A DNA stretch of 64,000 nt, taken from Cryptomeria japonica. Taxonomy: Eukaryota > Streptophyta > Pinopsida > Cupressales > Cupressaceae. The stretch's first letter is position 1. Each line of letters opens with the position of its first letter. Below, piece after piece: positions 11,343 through 24,079 of the stretch. Location: assembly GCF_030272615.1 (NCBI RefSeq), contig NC_081405.1:575593752-575657751 (forward strand). The letters run 5' to 3'. The notes under the pieces are model-generated. The model did no database searches and had not been told where the DNA came from. It was given only the letters and a program-made list of their open reading frames with translations. A program made the translations under genes and the position numbers.

Positions 11343-13029
11343 TTTGAAACGTCTTCTTTAATCATGTCTGCCTAAAATGATTGTGTTGGTCGCCCACCTT
11401 CCAAGAATAGAAAATTTTCGCCTAAGGATAGAAATTTTGATTGCTTTAGTTACAATAGATCCTGTTTTTAGAAAGGCGTTAAATGATAGCAGCATGGAAT
11501 AATGTTAATGACTATACTGAGAATAAATTCTATTAATAAGCCCTTTCTCGATTGCAGACTCTTGGCATATAAATTGCATCCTTCCCTCACAAACAATCCT
11601 CTCATCGCTTTGCAGAGTTTTCTTGGACGAGCAACCACTTGTGAGATTTGAAGTGTAGCATTAGAGTTTGTATCTGAATTACTTGAAAGTTAAAATCATG
11701 TTTCCATGGATCTCAATGACCTCAAGTCTATAAAGTTTGAAGCAATAGGATTCAATTCTTCAATATGTGATAATTGTCTGAATTCAGTACGGGGAATGCA
11801 TTGTATCTACTCGATATTCAAATCATTATATACAATTTTGATGGGAGCCAATTGTCACTTTTGGAGCTATCACCATTCTTTAGGGTTTACTACCAATGCT
11901 TCCCTATAGATCGTGCAAAATTCATGATCCCTTCCACTTCGAATATTTCCATTATGTGATTCAACGCATTACAAGGGACGATTGGTTCATTGAATATCAT
12001 ATTGGTAAGTAGACATTGTGTTCTTAAATTTTCATTAAAACTATTTAATTTGATTACTCGCCTCACCCCCTGATAAAGTGTATCTCTCCTGATAAATAAA
12101 GCGAGTTAGTATTCCTCGATTGTATTATTATTAAATAAGGAGAGTTCTTAATTAAATAATATACATCCAAGCATGAATAGTTTTGAAAGAAATGGTTGGT
12201 AAAATGAAGCAAACCATTACAAGAATTAACGGATTTCTAATCACGTGTTATATATGTTTTGGTTAAATAGACAATCTATGCATTTTCTACAAATTGTGAC
12301 AACCAAGCAAGCGGAGTTGTGTCCTAGCAGAGCCCTCTATGAATTTTCCCTTTTCCCAATTTTAATTTTTTGCTGTTCAAAAAAAATGTTTGGGATCAAC
12401 TACTTAATTTGATTATATTCCAACATTGTGGGTCTCTCTGCTAGACCCATCTTAGGATGTTTGTTTTAATGCAAATACAAAATTAAATAATATTTTTAAT
12501 TAGAAGATTTGATTTTGGTAGATATTTCAAATTGTTTATAAAATTGATTTTGTGTCAAATTGTTGCTTAGGGCAGCCCTTCTTAAAGTAGTCCATTCCCA
12601 TTTCTTTGTGATCAATCTAGTTTTTATAAAGTTTGTATTGATGGAATGAGTCGATATTAGCGGCCCCATCATGTATATTGTGCTCATCTATTGCATTGTA
12701 TTAGTATACTATGCTCGATTTTGGCAAGAAATTAGGATTTTATGGTTTCATGCTTTTTCATTCTAAGATGCTTAATGCAATTAAATTTTTTTTTGGAAGA
12801 ATTTAAATAATACAATCATTATCATGTGAATCAGACAAGCAAAGATAACCATATATCATAATGTTTGTTCAGAGCTTTATTGTGGAAAAATTATTTGATG
12901 AATGCTTCTAAATGGAAAGTTTTGCATAATTATTTGAAGTTTATGTTCTTTCTATTCTTTGAATGACAATATGTAAAAATTAAGTTTCAATTTAAGATAT
13001 CTATCAACGTACTTTACCTATATTTCTCT
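11343..13029 (+). other. No supported gene; AT-rich DNA
   Basis: There are short open frames at 11706-11909 and 11774-11959, with a GTAAGT at about 12004 that could be a splice donor, but I recognise no domain. The rest, including 12480-13029, is AT-rich without features I can support. Confidence 0.35.
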
Positions 13030-14689
13030 AAAGATAGCTATACTAGTTTGATACATTCATATAAAGCATGGTATCTCTTTGGAAGGGATGGTTAGATCAT
13101 GTTGTCATGTTTATATTCCTGATTTTATCATTGGAGCTTTAAAATTGAACTTCATTGTTCTCTTTGTATTGGGTACATGATTATTTGCTTTATTACTTCA
13201 TGATTGTGTTATGTTGCATTGGGAGGTTTGTATGGATTGACTGGTTATATATACTCATGGATTCTTGGAGACATAGGTGATGCTAGTATTCTCTTATGTT
13301 TAGAGACATGTGTTGGGATGGTTGATTGTTTAAGCAAGACGATTGAGGAGCATTCACCTAGTATAGACCTGAGAGGAGATTGTTCCTAGATGAGTCATGA
13401 TGACTTGGATGTCTTGGACATGAACATTATCATCCCTACTCTTGGTCTACTCAATAATTTACTACTTGAGAGGTATTTTCCTTTAATACTTTTAGGTGTA
13501 TTATGTTTATTCTTATCTATCATAGATATGGATCTTGAGCTATGGATAGATGGTTAGTTTTAGAGGATTCAATTTGAGAGATGTTTAGAATTGGTCATCT
13601 CCTTGTACAATTGAGTTATTATTGATATTGAGTTTGGGAGATGGTTTATTGCACATATTCCCTTGGGATTGGTAATGATATTGGTTTGATTTTCTTTGTT
13701 ATGAGAGGGTTACATCCATGTTTATTACATGTTATATAAGTTTTTTTCATCCAAGTGACTAATCAGGTTTGGGTGTTGTTATGGTGTTTCATTTGGGGTT
13801 TTATGAAGGAGATCATACTTAACACAATTGGCATTTAGAGGTGCAGTGGAAGGACATGCTACATGTTTTGATTTGCAGTATTTATCTCTTTGGTCTTGGT
13901 TATCTTCCTTGGTGTTAGATTTCACATAACATTGGATCTAAGGTTGTTTGGAGCTATGTGCTCATTATCTTGTGTTTGTGTGTTTTCATGTGGGAGATCA
14001 CATGGAGGTTCCTTTATCTCTTTCTTTTGTTGTTTGTGGAGAGCATGTGAGACTTTTGGAGACTTCTATTGAGAGTTGTATTTATAGGTTATTGGTTTAC
14101 AAGATGTTCCTTGATACTACATATTTATGGTTACACTTTCTATGAGATGTGTTTAGTAGATTCATGTTTTATTTGACATTACCTATGCGGTGGGAGTTTC
14201 TAGGTGTATATATGTGACATGTATTGCACTTGTAGCCTATAGTTGCATGTTATGGTTTGTATGTGCTAATGAATTGAGATTCACTTGATATGTACATTCC
14301 TTGGGTGTATAAATAGTTGGATGTTTTAGCACTTACTATGGGTTTTATTTTAGCTATGGTTATTGGTTTTTAATAGCGACCAATGCATTTGATACCTTAG
14401 GATTTAGTTCTTCTATTCTGATATTAGTTGAGATAAGCCTTATCATTTGTTACAACAGATTATGTGGATTTTTCTTTGGATTGTATTTTCAATGTCCAGT
14501 GGTAGTGACATGGTGGAGGGTGAGAGTGTTCATGTATGAGATGGTGGTCACTTTGTTTCTTGTTGTAGGTATCTTGATGGAGAAAATGGAAAACTTTGAT
14601 TTCATGATGGTATATGTGCTAGAGGTATTGTTTTGTTGATCATGTTGTGGTTATTTATTGCCCCTTATGTAATGTATACAACAAGAGGG
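13030..14689 (+). other. Anonymous G/T-rich DNA, possible 3' interior of an old LTR element
   Basis: No domain is recognised in six frames. It leads into a purine-rich stretch (AACAAGAGGGAGAATA, about 14679-14694) just before an LTR-like segment, so it could be a decayed element interior. That is inference only. Confidence 0.3.
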
Positions 14690-14692
14690 AGA

Positions 14693-15340
14693 ATATTAGG
14701 AAAATAGGTGTTGTACACATTGCATAATAATGTTTGTAATTATAATATTTATTTATTATGTGTCCCATGGACATGTACAATGCAATATTTAATTAATTGA
14801 TGTTGCACATGATGTGTATCATGTAGATATTCCTTGGGAACATTCTCATGACCACTTGATGAGTTGTATTGTAATATTGGGACATTATATTGTATTTATT
14901 AAATATTGGGGAAAGTAATTTGATAAAGTACCCAATATTAGATGTGGGGTGAATGGGGCAGTTAGCCTATGGTATTTGCACATGTTTTTGTAGCACATAG
15001 TTTTGATGTAATCCCACTTGGTGGTTTTGTGTGAGCTTGTGTCTATAAAAGAAACCACAAGGGTAGTTGTTTGCATTACCTACTTAGGTAGGTTTAGCAT
15101 TTCTTGAGGTTGGAAGCATGGCATGGGATGTGTGGTTAGATTCTTGTTCACATGGATTTCTTCTTGATGGCTTGTTGATGGTTAGGGTTTTAGATGTTTT
15201 CATGGATGTATTGTAATTTTGAATTGTTTAATAATACATGGATTATGGATGATTTTGGATGTTGGGTTTGTCTCTCTTGATAGTTTTCCCAGGGTATATC
15301 TTGTGTCATCTTTTATGAGAATGTTGTCAATTCTTTGCAT
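14693..15340 (+). repeat. LTR-like segment without a visible partner
   Basis: A polypurine-like tract precedes it. The start TATTAGGAAAATAGG would be one change from the common TGTTAGG start. A TATA-like TATAAAAG lies at about 15043, and the end is near CTTTGCA (15339). No second copy is seen in the window, so it may be a solo or orphan LTR. Boundaries are approximate. Confidence 0.33.
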
Positions 15341-15404
15341 GCCAATTGTATGTGATTATTTTGTTAAAATCTAAATTGGGTAATTGTCATAAAGTTAGCT
15401 ACAA

Positions 15405-16020
15405 GTTTCCTTACAACCATAAGATTCACAACCAAATACTCTAAGATGTCTCGTAATGAGATTCTTTCCTAAAGACACCTCCATACATGTTTTATCAACA
15501 ATTATTGATATAGAAGATCTATTTTCCTAATACCAGGTAGTGGCTACAACACAAACCCAAAACTTTTGTTCAACACCTACAATGCTAAGCATACTCCTAG
15601 CCATCTCCATCAATGTCATATTCATCCTCTTTGTATCTCCAGTCTATTGAGGAGTATATGGAGTTGTCTTAATTCCCTATATCCCATGGTCCTTAGAAAC
15701 TTTTCAAAATCCTCTAAGAAAAACTCACCATAATTATCAATCCTCAAGAAATTAATCTTTCTGCTAGTTTGATTGTCAATAATAGATTTAACCTCCTTAA
15801 ACCAACTAGAGACTTTATATTTAATTTAGAGAGAATAAATAAATGTCCTTATACTATAGTTACCAATGAATGAAATGAAATACAGAGATTTTAAAATTGA
15901 AGGAGTATTAGTAGGATTAAAACATCAAAATCTTTAAGTCCAATGCTCCAAAAAATTTGTGGAAACTAGAGTAAAACTAAACATGATTTTTTTTACCATG
16001 GATGTAGTGTTCGCAACAAT
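15405..16020 (-). pseudogene. Copia-2 integrase remnant
   Basis: Reading the minus strand, LRIDNYGEF (second catalytic Asp present) is followed by NMTLMEMARSMLS, EQKFW, VDKTCMEVSLGKNLI and HLRVFGCESYG. These are typical of the central and C-terminal part of Copia integrase (ERKNRTLMEMARSML and HLRVFGCxAYV). The motif that should hold the catalytic Glu reads TGDTKRMN, with Lys in place of Glu. At least one frameshift and several stops are present. Homology ends about 15405 without reaching RT. Confidence 0.82.
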
Positions 16021-17308
16021 CAAGTTCAATATTTCAATCATCAATCCCCTCTATGAGCCATTTATTTTTCAAGAATTTAAGATCCTTGTCACCAATTTAA
16101 CAAAGTATTTGGTACGATAATATTGTCTTCTCACCTGTGTGTTTCATCTCTAAAGTATTGAAACCCTTATGCACCTAGAAAGTATGACCATCATAAGTAA
16201 AAACAATAGTCCTTTTCATAGAAGAATCTAATGGTGAGGATGAAGAATCTAGACCCCTTCTTGGACTGCACAAAAGCACTAGTGCATTATACAATGAATG
16301 AATCTAGCTTATACAAGATTCTTATCCAAACACCCTTAGCAAGCACCATAGAACCTTTATTCAACTTGCATCCACCTTGCAAGAATCCAACTTGCATATA
16401 TACATCACTCAACCTAATTAAAAAGAGTAGATTTTGTGTTGAACCCAAGATATTCATTACATCATAGATTCCCTTCACTCTACCATCAGGGAATCTAATC
16501 TTGATTCTTCCATGGCTAAAAAAATTCAAATTAGAATCATGATTGAGATACACTTTCCCACCATCATATTAGTAATACTTTTAAAACCAACCTCAATGAG
16601 ACGTCATGTGGAAAGATGTATTTTAATCTATCAGCAACACATCTTTTGATACATGTATTTCCAAGGTTGCAAAAAATTCTTAATCATCATACTAAGAGGA
16701 TTTATCTTAATATAAATTAGATTATCTCTTCTTCTTCTTTTTGTCCTCCTTAGATTCTTTATGAAAATGATGGATTTTTCTGCAGTTCCAACAGTTTGCC
16801 TTTGACTTGCCAACAAGCTTAGATCACCTACTATATTTGAATCTACCTCCTCATCTGTCTTGTCTTTCTTCTTTCCTTTCTCATTTAATCTACCACAAAC
16901 CTCAAGAACCTCCTTAGTTATCTTTGAATCTTTCCTCTACATCTCTTCAGATAAAAACAAATGAACCTCATCCTCCATCTTGAAAGTGGTTGTTGTGCTT
17001 CCAATGGCCATCACAAGGTGATCCCATGAGTTTGAAAAATAACATTACATAAGCATAGATTTATCTTTATCTTCAATCTTGTTACTAACAAAATTTAGTT
17101 GAGCAACTACCTTATTAAAAATATTCATGTGATCAACAAGACATACTCCTTCCTCCATCCTCAGAGAGTACTTCTTTCTTCCCTTGATAAATATCACCTA
17201 TATTTTTCCAAAATGCAACTATAGTATTCTCCTCATGGAAATTTGTGAGCCATGAATCAACTAGACAAAGTCTTATCAAACTCTTTGATTTTTGATCCAT
17301 TTTATCCT
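16021..17308 (-). pseudogene. Copia-2 gag C-terminal part, zinc knuckle and protease region
   Basis: From 17308 downward the frame reads KMDQKSKSLIRLCLVDSWLT, then FWKNIGDIYQGK, which is the UBN2-type gag core. Further on, NCWNCRKIHHFHKES (about 16800-16760) is a decayed CCHC knuckle, followed by a Lys/Arg-rich stretch. The 16287-16553 frame (GGKVYLNHDSN and downstream) corresponds to the protease to pre-integrase region, but I see no protease active-site Asp. Many stops interrupt it. The upstream half of gag lies at 31687-31830. Confidence 0.75.
17304..17308. repeat. Gypsy-A target site duplication, left copy
   Basis: ATCCT here matches ATCCC at 31687-31691 on the other side of Gypsy-A, with one transition. 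Ty3/gypsy integrases make 5-bp duplications. Confidence 0.75.
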
Positions 17309-20300
17309 TGTTGTCATGGAGGATTGCACCCGTGATGCTAAGTGCGAAACCAAGCAATCTTGTGAAACATGGAAACACCTTCAAGCCTATGGCTTGCTCA
17401 AGTTGAAGGTGAATCTCCGGGTTATGGGTCGGCTTCTCTTGAATCTCTCCTAAAACTAAAAACTAATGTGGAAAATAGTAAAAGAATAATCTGAAAATAT
17501 TGAAAAACTACAATTAAACTAGGAGGTGATACACTGAAATTGTACTGGTAATAGCCTAAAACTCACAAAAATATGACAAAAATTCACCCACACAAAGTAA
17601 TTTTTACTCTCCAACCACATAAATATTTCCTAGGAAGCCCAAGGAGAATGTAAACTTGGAAGGAAAAACCAATTTTTACAACCAAATTGACAAAATACCC
17701 CTTTTACACAACCTAAAACCTATGATTATATGAAAAGAAGAAGAAACATGCACATAAAAGAGAATGTAATTCAAAGTTTTAAATTAAAACATAGTAAATT
17801 TCTATCAAATCTACAAATAAACATGCACAATTACCAAGGCAAATATATGAAACTCTGAAATATCAAAGGAAATCTACTATAAAACTAAAATACTGAAGTG
17901 TTGAGATACAATGGTTTTTTGCAAAAATGTGTATGCAAAAAAGAAAGAGCCAGAGAGAAAAAAGGAGAGAGAGAATATATAGAACCCATCATATACATCT
18001 CCTCGAAAACCCTAAAAAAATAAAAATCTACATGAGAAAAAGCCTTCGGCGAATTTGCCCAAAATAGCCTAAAAACTCATGCGAAACTCTACCAACAATA
18101 GTCTCTAATGCTCAAAATAGGACCCCAATTGAAATTGCATGAAAAGAAACTCTCACTGCTGAATATAGAACTGCCAGTCTCACCCAAAATAGCTCCAATG
18201 AAAAAGAAAAACCCACTATCTAAAAATTTGCATGAAATACTGCAATAGCACCTGCTCAAACCTTTCTTGGAATTTTTTCTTTATCCATTTGTTCAAAACC
18301 CCTTATCATGCCCATAACATTCATCTTAAATGACTTCGGTAGTATTAAGGTTCTGCTCTTTAGTGATTATCATTATTAGCTGGATGAGATTGCATAATAG
18401 TATATGTACTACATTCAGTGCTCTTAAACTTATTAATGTTACCTTGGACAATGATTATTTATTTTCATGGTGTCATGATTATACGAGATCTATGAATGCT
18501 TTGTATATTTATCTCTGATCTCTGTTGCTAATTCCTTTGTATTAGCTCACTACATAGTGATTGGATAGATAGTTACTTTAACATCACTGTCTTTATTATA
18601 CATTGTAGCTGCAACTTATGGAGATTTATGCATTTGTGTTCTCTTACATTATCAATTTTTTGGACTATCTTTCATGGTTATTACTATAGTTGTTACTCTT
18701 ATTTGTACAATCAATTCACAATGATGCATATTTACGGCTATGACATTGTTCTGGGTTTTCACTTTATAATTTGGATTGATATTACTCTTATTAAGAGCAT
18801 GTAAAAACAAGACAACTCTTTGTTCACTACCTCTATAATGGTCATATATATTTACAAAACAATAAACTAGGTTTGCGTGAGATTTATTGGGTTTTTTCTA
18901 CTTATTTCCTTCTAATATTAGTGCATATTTCATAGAAAATAGGATCTGGGTTTGTTAGGAACACTGGAAACAATATGAATATCCATTTAGTGTAGCTGGC
19001 TTTTAAAACTGATTCATTGTGTTTTTCTAAGTTGTAGTTGTAACTTTGCATGACTACAGCCATGACTATATTTCTACAGTGTTGACATCATTGCTATGAT
19101 CTTGATTTTCTTTATGGGAACCACTGTGTCTCTATGATTGGAATCTTGAATATGATTTGGTTTCTTGAAACCCCTAAGCTTTAATATGAAGGTCTCTTTG
19201 TATGACTGTAATGACTTTGTATTGATCTGTGTATATATCCTTATGTTCATTTCTACTCTGTTATTAGTAGCCTAGGCTTTGACTTTCATCTCAAGTCATC
19301 ATATTCTCAGGTTTGGAAAAAATTTGAGCATGCCTACCATTGGTTGATGATTTGATCTTTAATACTTTCTCGCTCTCTGTTATAACTTTTGAGAAAAATT
19401 CAACTGTATTCATTTCTTTGTGAAACTGGGTGTTCTCATCCTTCTTATTTTCCCCCTTTTGGACTGATGATAAATTTGGCAAAAATGAGAACTGTGTTTT
19501 GACCAAATTTAATAGGTTTTTCCATGCTTTCTCTATGTAAAATCTATATAAAAAAATCCAAAACGGCATCTGGGTTTTCTAGAAATGACAGAAATAGTGT
19601 GATAATATTTGACTGCATTTTTGGGACAACATATTTAGTGTTATTTTGAAATATTGATTATTTATCTCTAGGCTACATTCTAGGTACTATCTTAGCATTG
19701 TTCCTTGGATCTTTAGACTTTCTTTAATCAGACCTTATGCACTATCGTGAATGACTATTAGAAGACTATGCATTATGCTTGATTATTTTAGAGTTTTGTC
19801 CTTATGTACTATTACAGGCAATATGATTTATAATTATTCATTGCATCATGAAATTTGGTACTTTTCCATGTTATCATTATTCACATGATGATATTAGTCA
19901 CCTGTTGACTAGTGATTACATTATGTCTATGTTATATATGTTGCCATTGGATGGTAATCTCTTTTGTCATCAAATGACATGTAGGATCATGGCTTAGAGA
20001 ACTCATTATTCAATGACTGATTAATGTCACCATGTGACTACTGACATGTATGTGGAGATCAACCCCTTTGGGAGCCCATTTTAGCACACATACATGATGG
20101 ATATGAAGTGAAAACCTGTATCTGTACATGAAGCAAATGAGTTAAATAAAACATGATTATTGTTGTTTTCTCATGGTACCTTCTTTTTGCATTGATTCGC
20201 TCTGTTCTGAATCTGATATAGTAGTATATGCATAGTAGGAGTAGCTTTATGTATGTACGAGTGAAATGAATAACCTGGAGCTCTAACCAAATCATTTTTG

Positions 20301-20762
20301 TCACTATTTTAAGTCATCTCATGGAGAAAACATCGATATGCTTGGATCAATGAAGCTGACCAAAGGACCTTCTTCAGAACTCATCAACCTATTCAGGTAA
20401 TGGTGGGTTATTTCTTTCCCTTCTAACTATATTATTTTGTTCCTTTTGTGTTTGCATTTATATGATAAATGCGATCTTTTCTCAGCTATTCCAACAGGTT
20501 GTGTGGGATTTGGCAGAAAATTTATTCTTTATAACTAAAAAATGCATTACATGCAAATGTTTTATTCATGTATATCTTTCTTAACTAAAACTTTGCACAT
20601 TGGAATGAGATATTTGTATGGCATACATGTTTATTTAATAAAGATAGAAAACTTTTAGAGAAAAATTTGTGTACCTTTTTTCTACAATACATAAGACCTA
20701 TAATAGGTCACCAAAATTTTAGTTGTGATAAAAAATTTGGTAAAATTTTTGGTGACCTCTCA
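17309..20762 (-). repeat. 3' LTR of Gypsy-A
   Basis: On the + strand it begins TGTTGTCATGGAGG and ends CTCTCA. It aligns throughout with 27338-31686, except for about 950 bp present only in the other copy. Length is 3454 bp. Confidence 0.88.
20707..20757. repeat. Inverted repeat at the outer end of the Gypsy-A LTR
   Basis: GGTCACCAAAATTTT is followed after about 20 bases by AAAATTTTTGGTGACC, able to form a near-perfect 15-bp hairpin. The 5' LTR end (31648-31686) keeps a weaker, shorter-loop version. Confidence 0.7.
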
Positions 20763-20959
20763 GGGGTGTCTTCCTGCTAAATAGTAGAATCCAGTAGCCT
20801 AGCATATCCATTGAGCATTGAGTCAATTTCTCTCTCTTCAAAATATGAAAATATACTCAACACTTAAAACAAAACTAAAAAATGAAACTACAAAGGTTCT
20901 GCATACATCTGAGCTTGCACAGTGTGCAAACTGCACTTATGGAAAACCAAAGCAAAACT
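20763..20959 (-). other. Gypsy-A 3' untranslated interior
   Basis: Lies between the end of pol and the 3' LTR. A purine-rich GCAGGAAGACA on the minus strand (about 20778) may be the polypurine tract, but it is weak. Confidence 0.35.
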
Positions 20960-21208
20960 GAAAAAAGAAAACATCAATAGCACAATTTGAGGTGAATCCC
21001 ATTGAGAGGATTGGCAAAACCTCTCTATCAAACTTAGCAAGCTGGAATGTATTATTATGTTTGCATTTTGTGATGATATAAGGGTCATCCCATAGGCATC
21101 GAACTTGGTATGCCTACCAAGTCTATTTTTTAACTCATCCCACTTGAAAACAAGATCAACTTGATTAAATATGTGTGTCACAACTTTTCTATCAAAGGTT
21201 TTCATCAT
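20960..21208 (-). pseudogene. Gypsy-A pol C-terminal tail
   Basis: The frame from 21208 (MMKTFDRKVVTHIF...LVFKWDELKNRLGRHTKFDA) is the conserved region after the integrase core (GDLVLxWD...GRHxKFDxLWxGPY). After FDA a one-base loss near 21088 shifts the frame. In the next frame the expected WDDPYIITKCKHNNTFQL continues to about 20940. It probably helps nucleic-acid binding during integration. No chromodomain is seen. Confidence 0.72.
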
Positions 21209-21286
21209 CTAAGCATGGTGAATTTCTAATTTTTTTATTGCTTCCTTGCGTGTTTATTCTAACTCCATAAGTTGAGCAAGCCTAAT

Positions 21287-22036
21287 CTACATTGGCTTTT
21301 CTTCAAGTAACTCAAGCTCATTTACATAATTTAAAATTGGCAATTCAACTGAAATAGATAACTTGGCTTCTTTGCCATAAGTTAAAACATAAGGACAGTT
21401 ACCTGTTGATCTTTTTGGTGTAATCCTATCAACCCAAAGAGCTAACTTGAGTTTTCCATGCCAAGTTCTTTGATTCTCAACAATGGTCTTCTTAATGATG
21501 TTGATCAAGTTTTTATTAGCTGATTCAGCTTGTTCATTACTCTAAGGGTAATAAATGGACAAAGTATTCAAGTATATATTATGCTTAACTAACCAATCTA
21601 AAACTCTAAGACCAATGAAAGCTAAAACATTATCAGAAATGATTGATTCCGGGGTACCAAACCTGGACACTAAGTCTTGATAGAAATGCAGGACAAAAGT
21701 TTCATTAGCTTCTTTCAATGGAACTGCTTCTGTCCACTTTGTGAAATAATCAATTACTATAAGAATCCATTTGTGACAAGCACTAGAAGGTGGATTAATA
21801 GGTCCTATAAAATCAAGCCCCCACTTTGGAAATGGCCGCTCAACTTCAATTGGTTCCAAAGGCAAGGCTGCAAGCCTTTGTTTGCCTGCAAACAATGAAC
21901 ATTTTTCACATTTCCTCACCCATGAGTGAGCATCCTTAAATAATTTAGGCCAATAATAACTAGCACTCATAATTTTCAGAGCTATTGTTCTTAGTGCAAA
22001 GTGACCTCCCACAGGTCCTTCATGAAATTCTTTCAA
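21287..22036 (-). pseudogene. Gypsy-A integrase
   Basis: Zinc-binding N-terminus (EFHEGPVGGHF...CEKCSLF), then the rve core with WGLDFIGPI (Asp 1), IISDNVLAF (Asp 2) and EQAESANKNL (Glu). All catalytic and zinc ligands look present. A stop at 21542-21544, after IYYP where family members have a short Gln- or His-containing stretch, and a restart split it into 22036-21542 and 21508-21287. It would insert the cDNA into the genome if whole. It follows the degenerate RNase H and precedes the tail at 21208. Confidence 0.88.
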
Positions 22037-22326
22037 AACTATTTCAATCTAATCTGGCTCAATGCGTTTTAATAGAATAATTTGTAATCTTTTTTGAACA
22101 AAATACCATCTATTAAAGCATAAAGAATGGCTTGTAGACTAAAATACCTTCGTTTTGATCTGTCTAATCATTCTGGATAATCACCAGTTTGTAAATAATG
22201 GACAATTTGTTGATTCCAAGTGATTGGTACAGTTGTGACATCAAGTTGTTTTGAATTATCAAGCATTGTTTCAACCTGTTGCTCATCTCCTTTACTATTT
22301 TTTGCACTTCCAGCAACTTGTTCACA

Positions 22327-22720
22327 TTAACCCTTGCCTCTAACTAGCTTGGTTACCTTGATAGAGATGTCATATTCCATTTCTTTAATAATCCAACCTG
22401 CCCTTTTGTCATTTATGTCTTTACTGAGGAAAAACTCCTTCACTATAGGATGAGTGACCATAAGTTGAATCTTATTGTTAGAGGGCATGTGCCTAAATTT
22501 CATAAGGCCTCTTATTACTACTAACACATGCTTTTCTACAAATGAGTACCTAGTCTCATAATCATGCAAAATATTACTAAAGAAAGCAATTGGCTATTCT
22601 AAGCGTTCATCATTTTCCTGACATAACATTGCAGAAATAGTATCCTCACTCCCAAAAGCATATAGAATAAAATGTTTCTTAAAAATAGGATTAATAAGAG
22701 TATGGGCTACTGCAATTGCC
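22327..22720 (-). pseudogene. Gypsy-A canonical (RT-linked) RNase H, degenerate
   Basis: Directly after RT comes the usual gypsy RNase H position: AMLCQENDERLE, PIAFFSNILHDYETRYSFVEKHVL and DINDKRAGWIIKEMEYDISI are recognisable. The first catalytic Asp position reads YAFGSED with no aligned Asp, and the third reads VTHPIVKEF without the Asp-His pair. Only the central Glu (FVEKHVL) remains. Stops are present near 22600 and upstream. Loss of acid residues here, with a complete set in the extra RNase H at 24080-24450, suggests functional replacement (inference). Confidence 0.72.
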
Positions 22721-22750
22721 TCTTTCAATTTCTTCAAAATTGTTCTTACC

Positions 22751-23720
22751 TTACTTATTCCACTGAAAAGGAATATTTTTCTTAAGCATGGCTCTAAGTG
22801 GCTGAATCAATGTTGTAATATTAGGAATAAACCTTTTGATAAATTTAATCCTACCTATGAAACTTTGGAGTCCCCTTTTATGTGTTGGTAGTGGCAATGC
22901 AAGTATGGTTGTGATCCTCTTAGGGTCTATTGAAATCCCATTCTTTGAAACAATATATCCCAACAACTTGCCTTCATGAACAACAAATATGCTCTTCTTA
23001 AGATTTAATAAAATTCCATATTCCATGCATCTCTCAAATACCTTTCTGATATGGTCAAGATGTTCATTAGCCTTTTTAGAAAAAATAGTTACATATCCTA
23101 GGTAAACTAAAACAAACTTGTTAGTTAGCCCTTGAAATGCCATATCCATTGCACGTTGAAATGTTACTCCTGAATTGGTTTGTCCAAATGGTATTTTATT
23201 ATAATCCATTGTACCCCACATGCTAGTAAATGTTGTCTTATACTAGTCTACTTCTTTGACCAGAATTTGGTTATATCCGGAATAACCATCAAGTAATGAG
23301 AATCTTTCTAATCCTGATACAACCTGCAAAATTTGCTCCATTGAGGGCAGCGGGTAATGGTCTTTCAAGGAATCTCTATTTAGATCTCTAAAATCAACAC
23401 ACAACCTCAGTTCACCATTCTTCTTCCTAACAAGAACTAGATTGGAAACCCAAGATGTGTGTTTAATTGGAAATATGATATTTCCTTCAATCAACTTATT
23501 TAACTCAGTCTTCATAAGATGTTCTAATTTTGGATTAAGAGGCCTTTGTTTCTGCCTTGCTAGTTTTGCATTATCTACTAGCTCTATGGTATGCTGAGCT
23601 AAATGAGGATCAAATCCTTTAAAATATTCACACCTCCATGCAAATATGTCATTGAATTTTTGACAAAGTTTTACAAAAGCATTTTTTCTTCGCGGGTACA
23701 TACCTTGGCAATTTTCAGTA
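22751..23720 (-). pseudogene. Gypsy-A reverse transcriptase, catalytic pair lost
   Basis: RVT_1-type RT: NKLIEGNIIFPI, SNLVLVRKKNGELRLCVDFRDLN, then LLDGYSGYNQI (first Asp) and after a TAG stop (23243-23245, Gln expected) the WGTMDYNKIPFG segment. The YxDD box reads VYLGYVTIFS: both Asp are replaced (codons at 23093-23098), so the enzyme is inactive. It ends with the YIVSKNGISIDPKR and FIGRIKFIKRFIPN landmarks. A linker of 200-plus residues with stops (24080-23702) joins it to the upstream RNase H. Confidence 0.88.
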
Positions 23721-24079
23721 GCTTGTCCTTGAATATTTCAACAAGTTTATAATATTCTTCCTTCACAAATATGTTGCCTTTACCCTTTCTAACCTGATCA
23801 TCTATATTAAAAATAGATTCAAGGGTTACCAAACTCCTAGGCATCTTGTCAGTTTTTAGTTGGAGAAACTAATTTTCATATTGCACATTGAACTTACGCT
23901 CATTTTTGATAGAAAACTCAACTTCTTTAATTAGGAAATTAGCAATCTGCTCATCTGAGTCAAAAACCTACCAATTAACAATGTTATATGGAACTGAGGT
24001 CCTTATGATAAATTTAACATATTCATGTCTATCAATATTTTCTAGCTCTTTTGGAATATTAAATTGAGCTCTTAAAGTA

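Noticed and set aside
11706-12010. Exon with splice donor near 12004
   Set aside because: Two overlapping short frames, no domain, and one GTAAGT is expected by chance.
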